NCBI GenBank assembly: GCA_033977485.1
Contig: CM066989.1
Location: forward strand, 35,528,595-35,592,594
Direction of reading: 5' to 3'
Source: Hydrangea macrophylla
Lineage: Eukaryota; Streptophyta; Magnoliopsida; Cornales; Hydrangeaceae
DNA: 64,000 nt
Shown here: piece after piece, positions 42,140 through 54,884 of the stretch
How the letters are laid out: each line of letters starts with the position of its first letter
Numbering within the stretch: the first letter of the stretch is position 1
Notes under the pieces: generated by a model
The model's database searches: none
Seen by the model: only the letters and a program-made list of their open reading frames with translations
Told to the model about the DNA's origin: nothing
Program-made: the position numbers and the translations under genes

Positions 42140-45100
42140 CTTTGACAGAGCTTTGCAAGCAACGCGCATCACAAGGGAATGTCAAAGTATGACAACCATT
42201 CAGTGAGCCTGAAAGACTTCAGGAAGAAAATCAAGAAAATCAAAACATGCAAGCAAGCACACAAAAAATCTCGAAAATCAAGTGGTCGCGCTCGAAAGAG
42301 CTGCCTACGTATTCCTTTGCATGAAATCAGACCAACCGTAGTTCAAATGAGCACAACACATACAAGCACTAATTCAAGTATAACACAATGAAAGATATGA
42401 AACTCAAACTAATGCTAACATGCAAGACACTTGGGGGTTTCATAAAAGGTGTCCTTAGAGTGGACGATGCAATAAGGGATGTCCTTATTGCGGACGATGC
42501 AAGGGTGCGTCGACTACAGGGCTTTGCGATATCTCCATGCATAGCTTTTCGCACGAGCTAGGTGGAGACAAAAAGGGTCCATAGAGCCACTTAAGGCGAA
42601 CTATGCCCGGAAGACACAGTAATGAGCCAGTTACAACGAACATCATGAGCGTTACATATCATATCATATCTGGTAGAGCCTTGAGGGGCAAGCTACTCTA
42701 CTAGGGAATACAATCATAGAGCTGTTAAGGTAAACCATGAGCATAGTGCCAAATTCAACACAGATGCAAATGCGAGATAATTCTGATTGGGAAAAGGTAC
42801 TCTTGGAGCCAAATGAGGCAAACCAAGAGCACCATGCAAGATTCAAAACTTGTTCAATGCAGGAAACTAATGCAATGCAATGAGGCTAATTGCTCTATTG
42901 AGGATTCATATTCTTAGACAATTGTGATGTGTAATCAATCAAAATGCATCAAAAGGATCAAATGGAGAAATGGTAGGGCTAAGGACCAAACAAGGCATTA
43001 GAGGGGCAAAAATACAACAAACTATGAAATTATCTTGAACAGGCTAGTTAAGGCACACTAGAAAATTATTTTGAATGGGAGAGATAAGACACGCTAGAAA
43101 ATCATTTTTAATGGGCCGAGTTAAGGTACTTAAGTAAATCATTTTGAGTGGCCGGGTTAAGGCACGCTAGAAGATCATAATTTGAATGGGCCGGGTTAAG
43201 GCATGCTAAAAAATCTTTTGAAAGGGCCGGGTTAAGGCAAGCTAGAAAATTATCTTGAATGGGCCGAGTTAAGGCACAGAAGGAAATCATTTGAGTGGGT
43301 TGAGTTAAGGCATGCGAGAAATCATTTGGAGTGGGCCAAGTTAAGGCACGCTAGAAAATCATTTTGAATGGGCCAAGTTAAGGCACGCTTAGAAAATTAG
43401 TTTGAGTTGGCCGGGTTTTGGCACACTAGAAAATAATTTGAATGGGCCGAGTTAAAGCACACAAGGAAATCATTTGAGTGGGTTGGGTTAAGGCACACTA
43501 GAAAATCATTTAAATGGGCCAAGTTAAGGCACGCAAGAAAATCATTTGAATGGGCTGAGTTAAGGCAAGTAAGGAAGTCATTTGAATGGGCCGAGTTAAG
43601 GCACGCTACTCTCAAATCTCAACATAACTTCACTTAATTCTAATACAATGCGGGTGTTACCCGCTCAATCATCAATACATTGTAGAGCTCGTAAGGGCAA
43701 ACTACGAGTGTGATGCATGAAACTGGAATGAATATGCAATAAAATCATCATGCTCTATGGGGAATACCCGTTCAACTATCAAAATCATCTAGAGCCATTA
43801 ACGGCGAACTACTCTTAAGGAGAAACATCGTGGAGCCATCAAATGCGACCAACATATGCATTGCACGATCATCACTACAGATGTTAATGAATGCCTTTTA
43901 AATCATCGGGATTAAATTCATGAAATTTGAGAGACATGAACATTGCCCCTAGTTTAGACATTCATGGTTGATGATGCAATAATGCTTCGAACACGGCTCA
44001 TTTTAGAAGATTGCATGCATGCTCATGAACTTTTCTTTACTTACTATTCTCAAAAACATTTCAATGCTCATGATACACCCATAAAGCCTACGACTCTATG
44101 AATCAATCTTGCATTTAAAACTCAACCAAAGACACTAAAGACAAACAAGTTGAATAACATTTCACTCTATTTTCTTTTGACACGGTGCCTTACCATAAGT
44201 GATGTACCTTGCACATGATCTAGATTATTCTTTTACTATTTACCCAATTCTTTGAGATGAGACTTTATACAAAAATTCAAGGATTAAAAATCATGTTCTT
44301 AATCGATTCTTTGCTCTCTCTACATTATAGCCTTAAACTTTCGTTTCTAAAATAAAAAAATAATATTAAAAAATGTCTCCGTTTAAACTCACATGAAGAC
44401 ATCACCTCAGAATAATATTATCCCTTGTTTATGACAAGGGACTTGGACATGGCTTGCCCCTTATGTATGAAAAGGGGTTGGACTTGGTTAAATAGAAGGG
44501 CAGAAGGGGGATTGCCCCTTGTATATGACAAGGGGTTGGACTCGATCGGATAGAATGGGTGGTAAAGGGCTTTGTCCCTTGTGTGTAAATCAATGAGTGA
44601 CAAATTCTTTCAAAAATCAAACTAAACCCACGGAGTGAAGGGCTTGCCTCTTGTATACGATTGGCATGAATTTTGGGATAAGGGCTTTCCCCTTGTAGGG
44701 AAAGCAAAGTGCACAGGCTAGTTTGAAATCAAAGGATACTCATATCGGCCAAGGATTTATCCGTCACATAATTTTGATTTTAAAGCTCATGACGGGGGAT
44801 TGCCCCTAGTATCAAGGCAAAGCAGGAACACAAGGTTCTAGGGGAACTTGCCCCTAGTGCAAAGGGCAGATGGTTTTGGGTCAATGGCTGAGACCAAACC
44901 TTTTGAGAGGTTACCTACGTATCCCCTAATGGAATCAGGTCAAATGTAGTTCAAAACAAGGGAGTTGGTTTAAGACAATATCAGGACTGAGAAGCGGGGT
45001 TTCAATAATGGCAAGACCCAAAGCGTTGGGTTTGAACATGGGTGAGACCGAACCTTTTGAGAGGTTACCTACATATCCCCTAGTGAGAATCAGGTCAAAT

Positions 45101-45600
45101 GTGGTTCAATCATGGCATGAGACTTTTGATCTTTTAAATTTGGCCAAGCTAATGAATTTCAATCTCAACCACAATTAGATTCAAAAAAAGGTTTAACAAT
45201 ACAAGATTTAAGCTGACTTAATTTAAATTCAAAAGATTCAACTATCAAGATAAAGAGAATCACAAGATATTCCAGGAACTTAGCCACTTCACCGCCACTT
45301 AGATAAGGTCAAAAACTAGTGCTTAAAGCATTTCACGATTAGGTTCGTCTTAGTACGCACAGGTTCTATTATGGTATAACGCATTCACCCTTTTTTCTCT
45401 TTTCTTTTATATTTTTGTTTTTTAGCTCTAACTTTTGCCTAGGCGCCCTTTTGGGTTTTCATCTTAGCTAGTCTTATCTATTATTCCTTTTTTTTGCTGC
45501 TCTAACTTTTGCCTAGGTGCCCTTCCGGGTTTTCAACCTAGCGAGCTTCTTTTTTTTTTTTTTGTGTCATCCATGCGAGTCAACTCTTTATACCTCTTTG
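42140..45600 (-). other. E2 3' non-coding region
   Basis: No protein-coding sequence recognised. Read on the minus strand it holds CCTAGGC-type units homologous to the E3 post-integrase region (about 45430-45545) and TACGTAGGCA hairpin motifs at 45065-45108, 44912-44953 and 42302-42345. It also has repeated AAGGGGCAA units (44420-44720), a 35-40-bp tandem array (43033-43612) and the pre-polypurine stem-loop (42140-42187). Confidence 0.7.
43033..43612 (-). repeat. 35-40-bp tandem repeat array in E2, about 16 copies
   Basis: Plus-strand unit: GGGCCGAGTTAAGGCACGC followed by TAGAAAATCATTTGAAT, recurring with steps of about 35-40 bp and many substitutions and small indels. The minus strand reads as repeated ACLNSAHSNDFL-type peptides by chance. 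Unit length and divergence vary, unlike CRISPR repeats. Confidence 0.85.
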
Positions 45601-45999
45601 GTTATCAAAATTTGTATTATCTTACAATATTCATCTTCTAGGAATATGGCACATTCTTCACTTCGTGTATTCCTATAATAGTCAATATCAACATACTCAT
45701 AATTTGGCACAGGAGAATTAATAAAGATGAAAATTCTTTTTATTGATTAGAATAAGAAACTAATACATCACTAGACTTTTTTTCTTTCTTCAAACTTGAA
45801 TACTAGACTCTTGAACAATCACAATTTATTCAAATTATCAAGAATAGACAAGACCCAGCCTAGACCTTTGACTCCATAGGTGTATCATGAACACTTTTGA
45901 AAACTCTTATTCGTTAAGTAGTCCACTAGCATCCACGCTCAAGAACAGTTCCTAGCATCATTACCTCATTAGGACCTTCACTACCATTCTTAGGTCTAG

Positions 46000-47520
46000 G
46001 TCCCCCCAAACAACAAGTTCATGGATATCTGTTCCACATCCTCCACCCAATCTTTTTCCTTGTTAGTAACCTCAAGCCCTTTCTCGAGTTCATGCCATAT
46101 TGAGTCATCAGGAGACTGCCCATCCCACCACTTGATTTCTTACAATCCCAGGTCTAGTTCTTCTAAGAAGAATAGGCATGCCTCATCATCATCTTCAAAA
46201 TAACCATCATCTTAAAAGAAGTCTAATTCTTCTCCATAGCTCAAACTACAAATTACAGCATGTCTTAGAAGGATAACCACAGGTTCAGGGTCAGTTAAAA
46301 GTGTGATGTATACAGATGGGTCATAGTTGGTTGGGTCGAGTATGATAAGGTTGATATTTTATGGTGGGGGAACGACACGGTGATTGGGTAATGGGTTATG
46401 GGTAATATTTGGCTGAGTGGATAGGGGTGTGATGAACTTATTATCAATAAGGTTTTGGATCTCATGGCAAAGTCTAATACAACGATCGGTCTCATGGATA
46501 TGTCCCTGGTAGAAGGTGCAGTATTTGGTAGTATTATGCCTTACTGGGAGTAGATTAGGTGGTGGAGTGGCTTCTAGTGGCTTAAGATACCCTTTATTAA
46601 TAAGTCGTTCAAGGGCGGTGGATAAGGTCATGCCAAGCTTGGTAAGGTCCTACAGTCATTGCTTCGGGATGACGTTGGGTTTTGGTCAGTATCTTGGTGG
46701 AGGGCATTGATATCGCGTGTAGCTTGATTGGTAGAGTGGTTTCTTCCCCTGGGTTTCCTTCTTGAGTTGTTCTATTCCTTCTTGATTTTTCCTATCCCTT
46801 AGTGCATCCTCGATCTTTCTCCCCACATCGAACAACTGCACAAAGGTAGTGATTGGCATAAAGCACATGCACTCATGGTTTTGAGGTTGCAAGTTCTTTA
46901 TAATCACGTAAACCTACTTCTTCTCGGTGGGTCTATTTGTCATTTCGACAACCTTCTTCCTCCAACAAGTCAAAAATGTGGCAAAGGACTCATGATTGTC
47001 TTGTCTAGTAGTCTCAAGGTCCCTGACAGTAATGTCTAGCTCGGTGTTATAGGCATATTGCTTCACAAATTCGGTCATGATATCCTCCCACAAGCGGGTC
47101 TTGGAGGATTCTAGAGCTAGGAACCATTGTAAGGCTCCCCCGAATAAGTAACGCGAGAACAGCTGGGCCAAGTGCTCATTTCCTAATCCCATAGGTCTAA
47201 GGGTTGTGATATACATCTTTAAGTGGCTCTTAGGATTCCCAGTCCCGTCAAACTTCTCTAGGTCTGGCATTTTGAGTTGCTCGGGCAGCTTGATCTTTGA
47301 AGGTTCGAAGAAGCCCTCAAGGTCTAGGAAATAGTCATCAACTCCACGGGATTTTCTCACTACACTTTCTAGTTGGTCTAACTTATTCTTCACTTTCTTT
47401 CCAAAATCTTCACGTACACTATCATTGAACCAATCCTCCTTGAAAGGATTCAGATCAACATGGTCCTTAGGTGCAATGGGAGGCGGAGGTGGTGGATCAA
47501 CAACAGGCAAGCCCTATAGA
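46000..47520 (-). pseudogene. E2 gag (Tat type), broken, pol deleted
   Basis: Read from 47510: proline-rich DPPPPPPIAPKDH, LDQLESVVRKSRGVDDYFLDLEG, MPDLEKFDGTGNPKSHLKMY, then DLETTRQDNHESFATFLTCW, parallel to E3 gag. The next pieces are at 46686-46907 (PITTFVQLFDVGRKIEDALRD) and 46359-46631 (YCTFYQGHIHETDRC knuckle, THNPLPNH). An acidic linker near 46030-46200 matches the E3 segment LFFLEEHDLG. The pieces are separated by stops and a frame change. After about 46000 the similarity stops where protease should follow. The element is therefore non-autonomous and could only have used proteins from relatives. Confidence 0.8.
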
Positions 47521-48540
47521 TTCATGGTAGTTTTTCCCAAACGGTCTATGAGAAGTTGCAACTAATGCCCCTGACGGGACAAGGTATCCTCGAACTGTAG
47601 CATTCTTTCTTGTTCCTCAGCCATTGGCACCCTTTTGTCTATAGCACGGACTAATCTTCCTAAACTAGAGGGGCAGACCCAAGAAGGCGTGCTTGCTGTC
47701 TTCTTTGGAGCTATGTTCACTTGTCTCTCTACAATTTCAATTCAGAAATCTCGTTTAAACCCAGAATGATTGTGCCCCCCTTTTGGATTTAAAAATATAT
47801 ATATATTTTTTTTAATTTTCTTATGATATGCATGATATGGAAATGTAAATTAACAACCATATTCCTATTCACATAGCCATATATGTCCTAATTGTATCAT
47901 TGAGAATCCCTTCTTATACCATGGTCACCATAATCAACATCACGCTAGTTATTCCATGTTTGGAACTTCACGTGTGATAAGGTTTATGATACTCTAGGTC
48001 TAATTAGGGCTTATTCTAGCAAATAGGACACAAACAAGGTTATGATTCGTCGTCCTACAAAATTGTAACACTTACTCCCAGCATAACTCCTAAGCATACC
48101 ATCCTTATGTCATATGGCGAGCATTTCATTTGGGCAGAGTGCTTTCAGTGTTAGACAGGGCTATGTATCACGTGTCATAAAGGCTTCCTTATTATGTCAC
48201 ATAATCCCAATGGGCAAATAAGATGTGTGTGTGCATTGTCATACGCCCTAAAGGATTGGATCTATGGCTACTATATGCATCAAGGTGGATAGAGTCAAAG
48301 GGTCCTCCAGCGAGATATCCTATATACCCCCTATTACAGGAATTGGTATGGTACGTGGACATGCTTTTTATACCCATAAGCACGTGCTAAGAAAGTGAAG
48401 TCCTCCATGGGGGTGGTCTGACAATGTTGCAGGCCCCAGCTTTGGTCTGCCCAAGCTTCCTAAAACTAATGCACGTGCAATCCTCAAAATATAAAATCAA
48501 AGAACCTTGAAAATTTTGGAGTCTAACCCTCTTAGTCTGA

Positions 48541-48558
48541 TCTCTAGTGGAGTCGCCA
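48541..48558 (-). other. E2 primer-binding site
   Basis: The minus strand reads TGGCGACTCCACTAGAGA, followed by the E2 interior. It differs from the E3 site only in the last few bases. The LTR edge is at 48561 in plus coordinates. Confidence 0.85.
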
Positions 48559-48560
48559 AT

Positions 48561-48987
48561 TGTGGGTAGCTAAACCAAGTATGGGGCCTAGAAGGATTAA
48601 GCCCACTTGATTGATCCCATTATAATCCTCATGTCAACAAACACGAGTGAGGTTCACCACCCTTCATTAGCTTTTATCTGATCTGACCAATTTAGATTAC
48701 TCATATTTGGATTTCATGGGGCTTTTTATCCAGCCCGAGGCAACAATCGATGCCCATGATCCACATCTGAGGCTACACGAGTGAGTAATCCAACTATATC
48801 CCACAAGGCTAAATCCAGAGAGATCCTCACTAATAGAGTCGCCACTTGGTTTAATAAAGGAAACCAAGAAAACTAAATCTATCAAGTCCAATGGATAAAG
48901 AGCACCGTCTCGTCATCACCAAAGAACTCAGTTCGGGGGTAAGGTACGAGAGAGAAAGGAGCTAGATAGTGCTAAAACACCCCTTCT
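48561..48987 (-). repeat. E2 5' LTR, truncated
   Basis: 427 bp of LTR 3' end; 48694-48987 aligns with 18938-19235. It stops abruptly where protease sequence of E4 starts, so about four fifths of the LTR is missing. Confidence 0.8.
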
Positions 48988-50150
48988 TGGGATGATAGAG
49001 CTTCCAGTTCTGATGGGGACCTACTCGCAGCACATCTCCGTGCTTGCCAATTTTGTCATGGTAGAGGCCCCATCCGCCTACAATGTCATCCTTGGGAGGC
49101 TAACTCTGAATAATGCCAAAGTAGTTGTGCCAACCTATAGTCTAGTAGTTAAATTCCCAACCCTGTAGGGATCGGGATGCTTGAGGGGAGATCAGGCTAC
49201 CGCCCGGAGCCGTTATGTAAGTTCCCTGTGTAAGGAAGCAATTTTCGAAGCACTGAACATCGAGGATATGGACCAAAGGAACGTCAAGGATGGCTTCAAC
49301 CCAGTCGAAGAGCTCAGTCATGTGGTATAGGACCCTCAGTTCCCCGACCAGTTAGTCAGCATCGATACTCTCCTATAACCAGACCTTAAGGAAAAGCTAA
49401 TCCAATTCCTGAGACATTGCCAAGATGTATTTGCTTGGAGCCACAAGGACATGCTTGGAGTTGATCCCCGGATCATGTCCCACTGACTCAACGTTAACCC
49501 AAGCTTCAGCCCAGTTAAATAAAAGAGGAGGGGAATGGCCTCTAAAAGACAGGAAGCGGTACGAGAAGAGGTTAGGAAACTTCTCAAAGCTAAGTCTGTC
49601 CGCGAAGTGCAGTATCCCGACTGGTTAGCCAATGTAGTGCTAGTAAAAAAAAGCAGCAACAAGTGAAGGCTATGTGTGGACTTCACCGACCTCAACAAGG
49701 TATGTCCCAAGGACTGTTACCCGCTGACCAGGATAGACCTCCGTGTGGACTCCACTGTCAGTCACTCACTCATCTCCTTCATGGACGCCTACTCAGGCTA
49801 CAACTAGAACTGCATGTTCCCCGGCGACGAGGAGAAGACTTCCTTCATCACTGACCAGGGAACGTACTGCTATAAGGTGATGTCATTTGGCCTCAAGTAC
49901 GTCGGAGCAACCTATCAATGCCTGGTCAATCACATCTTCAGGGACTTGATCGGGAAGACAATGGAGGTCTATGTTGACGACCTCTTGGTCAAGAGCCATA
50001 AGGAATTCGATCATCTGGAGCACTTGGCCAGGGCCTTCAACATCCTAAGAAAGTTTCAGATGAAGCTAAACCCAGCTAAGTGCTCATTTAGAGTCTCATC
50101 CGGGAAGTTCTTAGGACACCTAGTCAGCAGATGAGGAATTGATGCCAACC
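48988..50150 (+). pseudogene. E4 protease end and reverse transcriptase, multiple stops
   Basis: One frame carries IELPVLMGTYSQHISVLANF and SAYNVILGRLTL (protease C-terminus; the DTG part is missing). RT follows: a DVFAWSHKDMLGVDP stretch, YPDWLANVVLVKK, CVDFTDLNKVCPKDCYPL, a DAYSGYN stretch, then TDQGTYCYKVMSFGLKYV and YVDD at about 49972-49983. Stops interrupt it after KFPTL, SHVV, DTLL, MSH, SPVK, SSNK and SGYN. Several fit CAG-to-TAG or TGG-to-TAG/TGA, the pattern left by deamination of methylated cytosine. Confidence 0.8.
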
Positions 50151-50329
50151 CGGAGAAGATTCAAGCAATTATCAGCATGTGGTCGCCAAGGACCACCAAG
50201 AAAGTTCAAAGTCTAGCAGGTCGGGTGGCAGTATTGAACAGATTCATATCCCGAGCAACCGACCGGTGCCTTCAGTTCTTCAAAATACTCCACAAAGCCT
50301 TTGAATGGACAGAAGAGTGTGAAGATGCA

Positions 50330-52548
50330 TTTTAGGATCTCAGGAAGTACCTGATGTCACCTCCCTTGCTCTCAACACCCATCCCGAAGGAGGAATTGTT
50401 TCTTTACTTGGCCGTTTCACCCTCAAAAGTAAGCACGACACTGGTCAGAGAGGAGCACGAGATACAATACCCAGTCTACTACATAAGTCAGGCACTCCAG
50501 GGCTCAGAAATTCGGTACTCTCATATAGAAAAGCTCGCTTTTGCCCTCATTACCTTAGCTCGGTGGCTCCGTCCATATTTTCAAGCCCATGTCATAGTGG
50601 TCCTCACGGATCAGCCACTGTGCAGAATTCTGTGCCGCCCTGAAACACCCGGGAGGCTCATGAAGTGGGCATTGGAGTTAGAAGAATTCGAGGTGGTTTA
50701 TAAATGCCAAACAACAATCAAAGGGTAGGCGGTGGCAAATTTTCTCGTTGAGTACACTTATCCGGAAGATCCAGTCGAAGAGTGCAACCCGCTCGAGTTA
50801 CCGCCTGAGCTACAGTCTGACATCCCGACTTAGGTACTCTATGTGCAAGGGCCCTCCAACAAGCAGTGCAGTAGGGCAAGGATCATCCTAACCACCCCCG
50901 ACGGGATCCAGCTGGAGTACACCCTAAGGTTTGGATTTTCAGGCTTCCAACAATGAAGCCGAGTATGAGGCCCTATTGGTCGGGCTGCAGTTAGTAACCT
51001 CGGTGGGTGCATAACAAGTCCAAGCGTACAGTGAATCCCAGCTACGTTGTTAATCAAGTTAATCAAGAGTATCAATCTCGGGAAGAAAACATAGTGGCCT
51101 ACCTGGCCCTTATCAGAACGATTTCCAACAAACTCAAAAGGTTCTCCATTATGCAAATCTCAAGGGAAGAAAATACATGGGCCAATTGGTTAGAGCGCCT
51201 AGCATCATCTTCAGAGTCGGAACACCCAGGATATGGGTAAAATACCTACCCAAACCCAGTGTGGTCAACTCGGAAGATATGGAAGTTGACCCGGTCAGTT
51301 CGGGCCCTAGCTAGATGGATTCCATCAAGATGTTCCTCACAACCGGGAGCCTACCGACCAAAAAGGATGAAGCCCAACGGGTGAAATACCGAGTGACCAG
51401 GTATCACCTCGTCGATGGTGTAATTTACAAGAGGGAATTTTCCATCCCCTACCTCCGATGCATCCACCCTACTCAGGTTCAGGATATTTTGTATGAAATC
51501 CACAAAAGAGTGTGTGGGAGCCACAATGGAGGCCGGGCACTCTCCCGTAAAGCCATGTTGCAAGGATACTACTAGCCCACAATGGATCGGGACTCTCGGG
51601 ATTATGTTAAGCGGTATGACAAGTGCCAGAGGTATGAACACATGATCAACTGCCCAGCAGATCCCCAAATTCCAATCCTCAGCCCCTGGCAGTTTACTTA
51701 GTGGGGCATCGACATAGTTGGGCCGCTTCCCATAGCAAAAGGCTAAGTCAAGTTTGCCGTCATTGTAGTGGACTACTTTACCAAGTGGGCCGAAGCCAAG
51801 TCCTTGGAGATAATTACCGAGAAGAAGATGGAAAGTGTTGTTGAAAAAAACATCCTCAGTAGGTTCGGCGTGCCCCAGGTACTAGTCAGTGACAATGGAA
51901 GACAGTTTGACACGCCAGTATTTAGGCAGTTCTGCTCGGGCTATGGGATATCGAATCACTACACTTCTCCTGAGCACCCTCAAGCCAATGGACAAGCTGA
52001 GGTAACAAACCTAACAATTTTACAGTCCATTAAAACCAGACTTGAATAGGCCAACGGGACTCTGGGCAGAAGAACTACTGAACCTTCTTGGGCCTATCGC
52101 ACCACTCCCCGAGCGGCAACAAAAGAGACCCCGTTCTCTCTCACCTATGGCTTTGAGGCAGTGTTTCCCACAGAACTGGGACTCCCAACTTACCAGGTGG
52201 TGAACTCTAATGAGCAAGGTAATGAGGAAGCCCTCAGAGGATAGCTCGACTTGATAGAAGAAAGAAGGAATCGAGCATACCTAAAAGTGGCAGCGTACGA
52301 GCAGACGGTCTCGCGGTACTTTAACAATAAGGTAAAGAACTACAGTTTCTAGGTGGGAGACCTTGTCCTCAAGGCTGTAAATTAGTCTACCAAAATCCCG
52401 ACCCATGAGAAGCTGGGGCCAAATTGGGAAGGACCCAACAAGGTTATCGGGGTTAACCGACTGGGAACATACTAGTTGTAGACGCTAGAAGAACAGGAAC
52501 TATCATACCCTTGGAATGTGGAACATCTACGAAAGTACTTTCAATAGA
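50330..52548 (+). pseudogene. E4 RNase H and integrase, copy 1
   Basis: Continues the pol: VYYISQALQGSEIRYSHIEK (RT_RNaseH, 50354-50728), then a damaged RNase H with SREENTWANWLERLASSSE near 51165. Integrase has CIHPTQVQDILYEIHKRVCG and a zinc-binding remnant. The core reads DYFTKWAEAKSLE, VSDNGRQFDTP and SPEHPQANGQAE, and the C-terminal part FSLTYGFEAVFPTELGLPTY. Stops include TAG in YY*PTMD, TAG before WGIDIVG, TAA after IAKG, and TAG after YSF and KAVN. The last three and the TAG near 52479 are shared with copy 2; the first two are private. Confidence 0.8.
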
Positions 52549-53399
52549 GGTAGAGCCAACATTGGTTAAGGGTATTTAAAAAGTTATAGCTCTTTCTGAG
52601 CAATTTTCTAAATTGAATAAAGATTTTTCTTGCAATGAATGTCCTTTACAAATGTTCCATCGACACAAAATCACTCCGGGATCACACCCAAGGCACTAAA
52701 AGACCTCGAGAACTCACTCGAGGCATTAAAAGACCTCTAGAACACACCTGAGGCACTAGTTCTGCTTAGGCCCATAACCTACAATGGGGGCGAATCCCCC
52801 TAGGTGGCTGCTAATAGTAAACTAAAAAAGACCCAAAAACTACCAACGTTTTAGGTCGGCTACCTACAGTTATCACTCTATTAACACCTACCTTAACATA
52901 AGCTCTAGGGGGGTGGGGGGGGGGGGGGGGGGGGGTAGGGATGGAGAATGGATGAAATAGGAAGTCACACCAAACATTACGGGGCTTGGGAATAACTAAG
53001 TGTAAATCCTTAGACATCTAAGCACCCACAACGTTCTGAGTACACGTCGAGATTCATACTAGGAGCTTAGTTAACCCCAAGCACTTATGGTTTACTGGTC
53101 AGGTTCTACAACCCAACAAAAAAAAATTTCTAAGTACAAAAGCTTGGAATTTTTAAGGTTCTACAGATCCCCTAAAGGCCCAGTGCCTCCTACTAGTCAC
53201 AGTTTTAAACATTATGCTAAGGCAGGGTTGTAATAAAGCTAAACAACTGGTCGGGCACATGCAAATACGAACAAGCAGTGTACAAGTATAAACAGTATGC
53301 AAAAAAAGTGACCTCAAGGGGTCCTTGTTTTTCATAACTAAAAGTACACTGCTCGGGGGGCAATTATAATAGCCACCCCAAAAAAAAAGAAAAAAGAAA
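52549..53399 (+). other. E4 post-integrase non-coding region, copy 1
   Basis: No gene. Contains three diverged GAGGCACTAAAAGACCTCGAGAACTCAC-type units (52685-52760) and a G homopolymer of more than 20 bases near 52914-52935. The second copy (57532-58390) has the same units, a short G tract instead (57889-57905) and a 23-base C run at 58341-58363 where this copy has only four C. Confidence 0.7.
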
Positions 53400-54842
53400 T
53401 GAAAAATTCTTACTACTGGTCATCTACTATGATCACAACATCTTCAGTCTCCCCGACCTCGCCTCCCACTGCTGCAGCTGCATCAGCAGAGGTCCCCCTT
53501 AGCGGCAGCAGGGCCCCGCTCCTTTCAGTAGTCAGACTCAGTCCAGGAGTAGCCCGAGAGGTCCCACTTCGGATGGTCTAAAACTTCCCTCTAGGCCAAG
53601 TAAGCATAGCCCTAGAGGAATCCGGCCTCGAATTCTTCATCCGCGTCCTTCGCTGCCGCATCCTGGGCGGCCACGACATCAGCCAAGGCCCTCATCTCGA
53701 CTTCTGCAGCTGTCCGAGCCTCCTGCTTGGTAGATAGCTCCTCCCTATCTGCCATCAAGTCCAAGGCCAGCTCCTTCATCTTCTCTCTCTCCACTGCCAG
53801 AGCAAAGTCTGAAGCCTCCCGCACCGCCTTCTCTGTGGAAAGGGTGACCTTAGTAGTGGCCAGCGATCCTGGGCAAGAAGGTTTCGACCCCGACCGCCAA
53901 ACAACCGGTCTGAAAAAGGAAATAGAAGCCAATCAGTAATAGTAAATAGAGAGAAGTGAGAGCAAAGAAAGGTAAGTTACCTACCATGTGGGAGATGTTG
54001 TAGAGCCATCCGATCAGACCCTCAGGGTCCAATCTTGAACACCTCTCCACTTGACTCGGGAGCAGCCCGAGTTGGACTCTCGCTCGGACATTGTCCGCAG
54101 ACTCCATAGCCGGGTATCCTGATAGGGATATTGTCCAAAGGTCGCTCCGTGGTCGCAATGAACTCGACCAAGAGGGGAGCCAAGTCCTGTGCCTTATTCG
54201 CCTGAGCTGCTGGTCGCCGGCGGCAGGCTCGACAACTTGCCTTTTTTTTCCTCTGGGCAGCCTGTACTGCCAAGAAGGCCTCCTTCTCCTTCAAAGCTGC
54301 AGCATCCCAGAGAGCCATCTCTGTGCAAAACCATCCAAAGATGTAAGTCAAAGGGAGATTAGATAAAGTATAAACAGCAATGAGACCTAACCAGGTCCTC
54401 AGAGACTTACCAGCAATAATTGGAGGAAAAATGGGTGCTTCGAAGGGTTGTTCAGGCTAGTATGCTACTTTCCAGGCCCCTATCCAGGTTAGCACAGTAG
54501 TGACGCTGGTCAACTCATCAGCCAAGGCCCTGATCCTGTCCTGGCACTCGTTAGAAATGTTCGGCGGGTCAGACGACTCTACTACAAAAAGAACAAACTA
54601 GTTAGTCTAATGGATCAAAATGAAAAGTGAAAACAGGTGCGAAATTGGAGCTCACTCCTTAACTCCCCGCCCAGGAGGTCCTTATCTTAATTCTCATATC
54701 GTCCTCACAAAGCCCGAGGGGGGACACATGAAATTTTTTTTTTCTTCCACCCCTTATTGTTACTTGGGCATTTGTCTATTATCTTCCTCCCCTGCCGAGC
54801 TCCCAGAGAGAAGAAGCCAATCTCCCTGTACAACGGGAATGG
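53400..54842 (-). pseudogene. E4 antisense ORF remnant, copy 1 (5'-truncated)
   Basis: Minus-strand frames at 54022-54351, 53850-54158 and 53612-53932 give basic and coiled-coil pieces, the last reading AVEREKMKELALDLMADREELS. They correspond to 58601-59384 in the second unit. The N-terminal exon seen at 59847-60212 is not present here because the duplication junction cuts it off. Confidence 0.55.
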
Positions 54843-54884
54843 TTGATCGATTAGCGTGCCTAACATCATCTTTAGAGTCGGAAC

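Larger units (their letters stand above)
18938..48987 (-). mobile_element. E2: pol-less Tat/Ogre-type element, split by E3
   Basis: Minus-strand Ty3/gypsy element. The 3' LTR occupies 18938-20589 plus 41619-42129 and is interrupted by E3. The polypurine tract is at 42130-42143, the interior at 42130-48560, the primer-binding site at 48541-48558 and a truncated 5' LTR at 48561-48987. The LTR start TGTAGACACCC and primer-binding site TGGCGACTCCACTAGAGA match E3, placing it in the same lineage. Gag is present but broken. Protease, reverse transcriptase and integrase are missing: the gag linker ends near 46000 and the post-integrase non-coding motifs begin near 45560. Both outer ends are deleted, so no target duplication remains. 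Confidence 0.85.
51187..54842 (+). repeat. Tandem duplication in E4, first unit (~3.66 kb)
   Basis: Starts in the RNase H tail (TTGG...CTAGCATCATCTTCAGAGTCGG) and runs through integrase, the 3' non-coding region and the antisense coiled-coil and CATCC-rich exons to CCCTGTACAACGGGAATGG at 54842. The unit then begins again. By eye the two units are about 92% identical, with differing homopolymer lengths. Confidence 0.85.

Noticed and set aside
43033..43612. CRISPR-like array
   Set aside because: Repeat length and sequence vary from unit to unit and there are no unique spacers; the host is a plant.
53399..53581. Plus-strand Ser/Ala-rich frame, also at 58289-58570
   Set aside because: Antisense to the coiled-coil remnant region and crossing homopolymers; no support.
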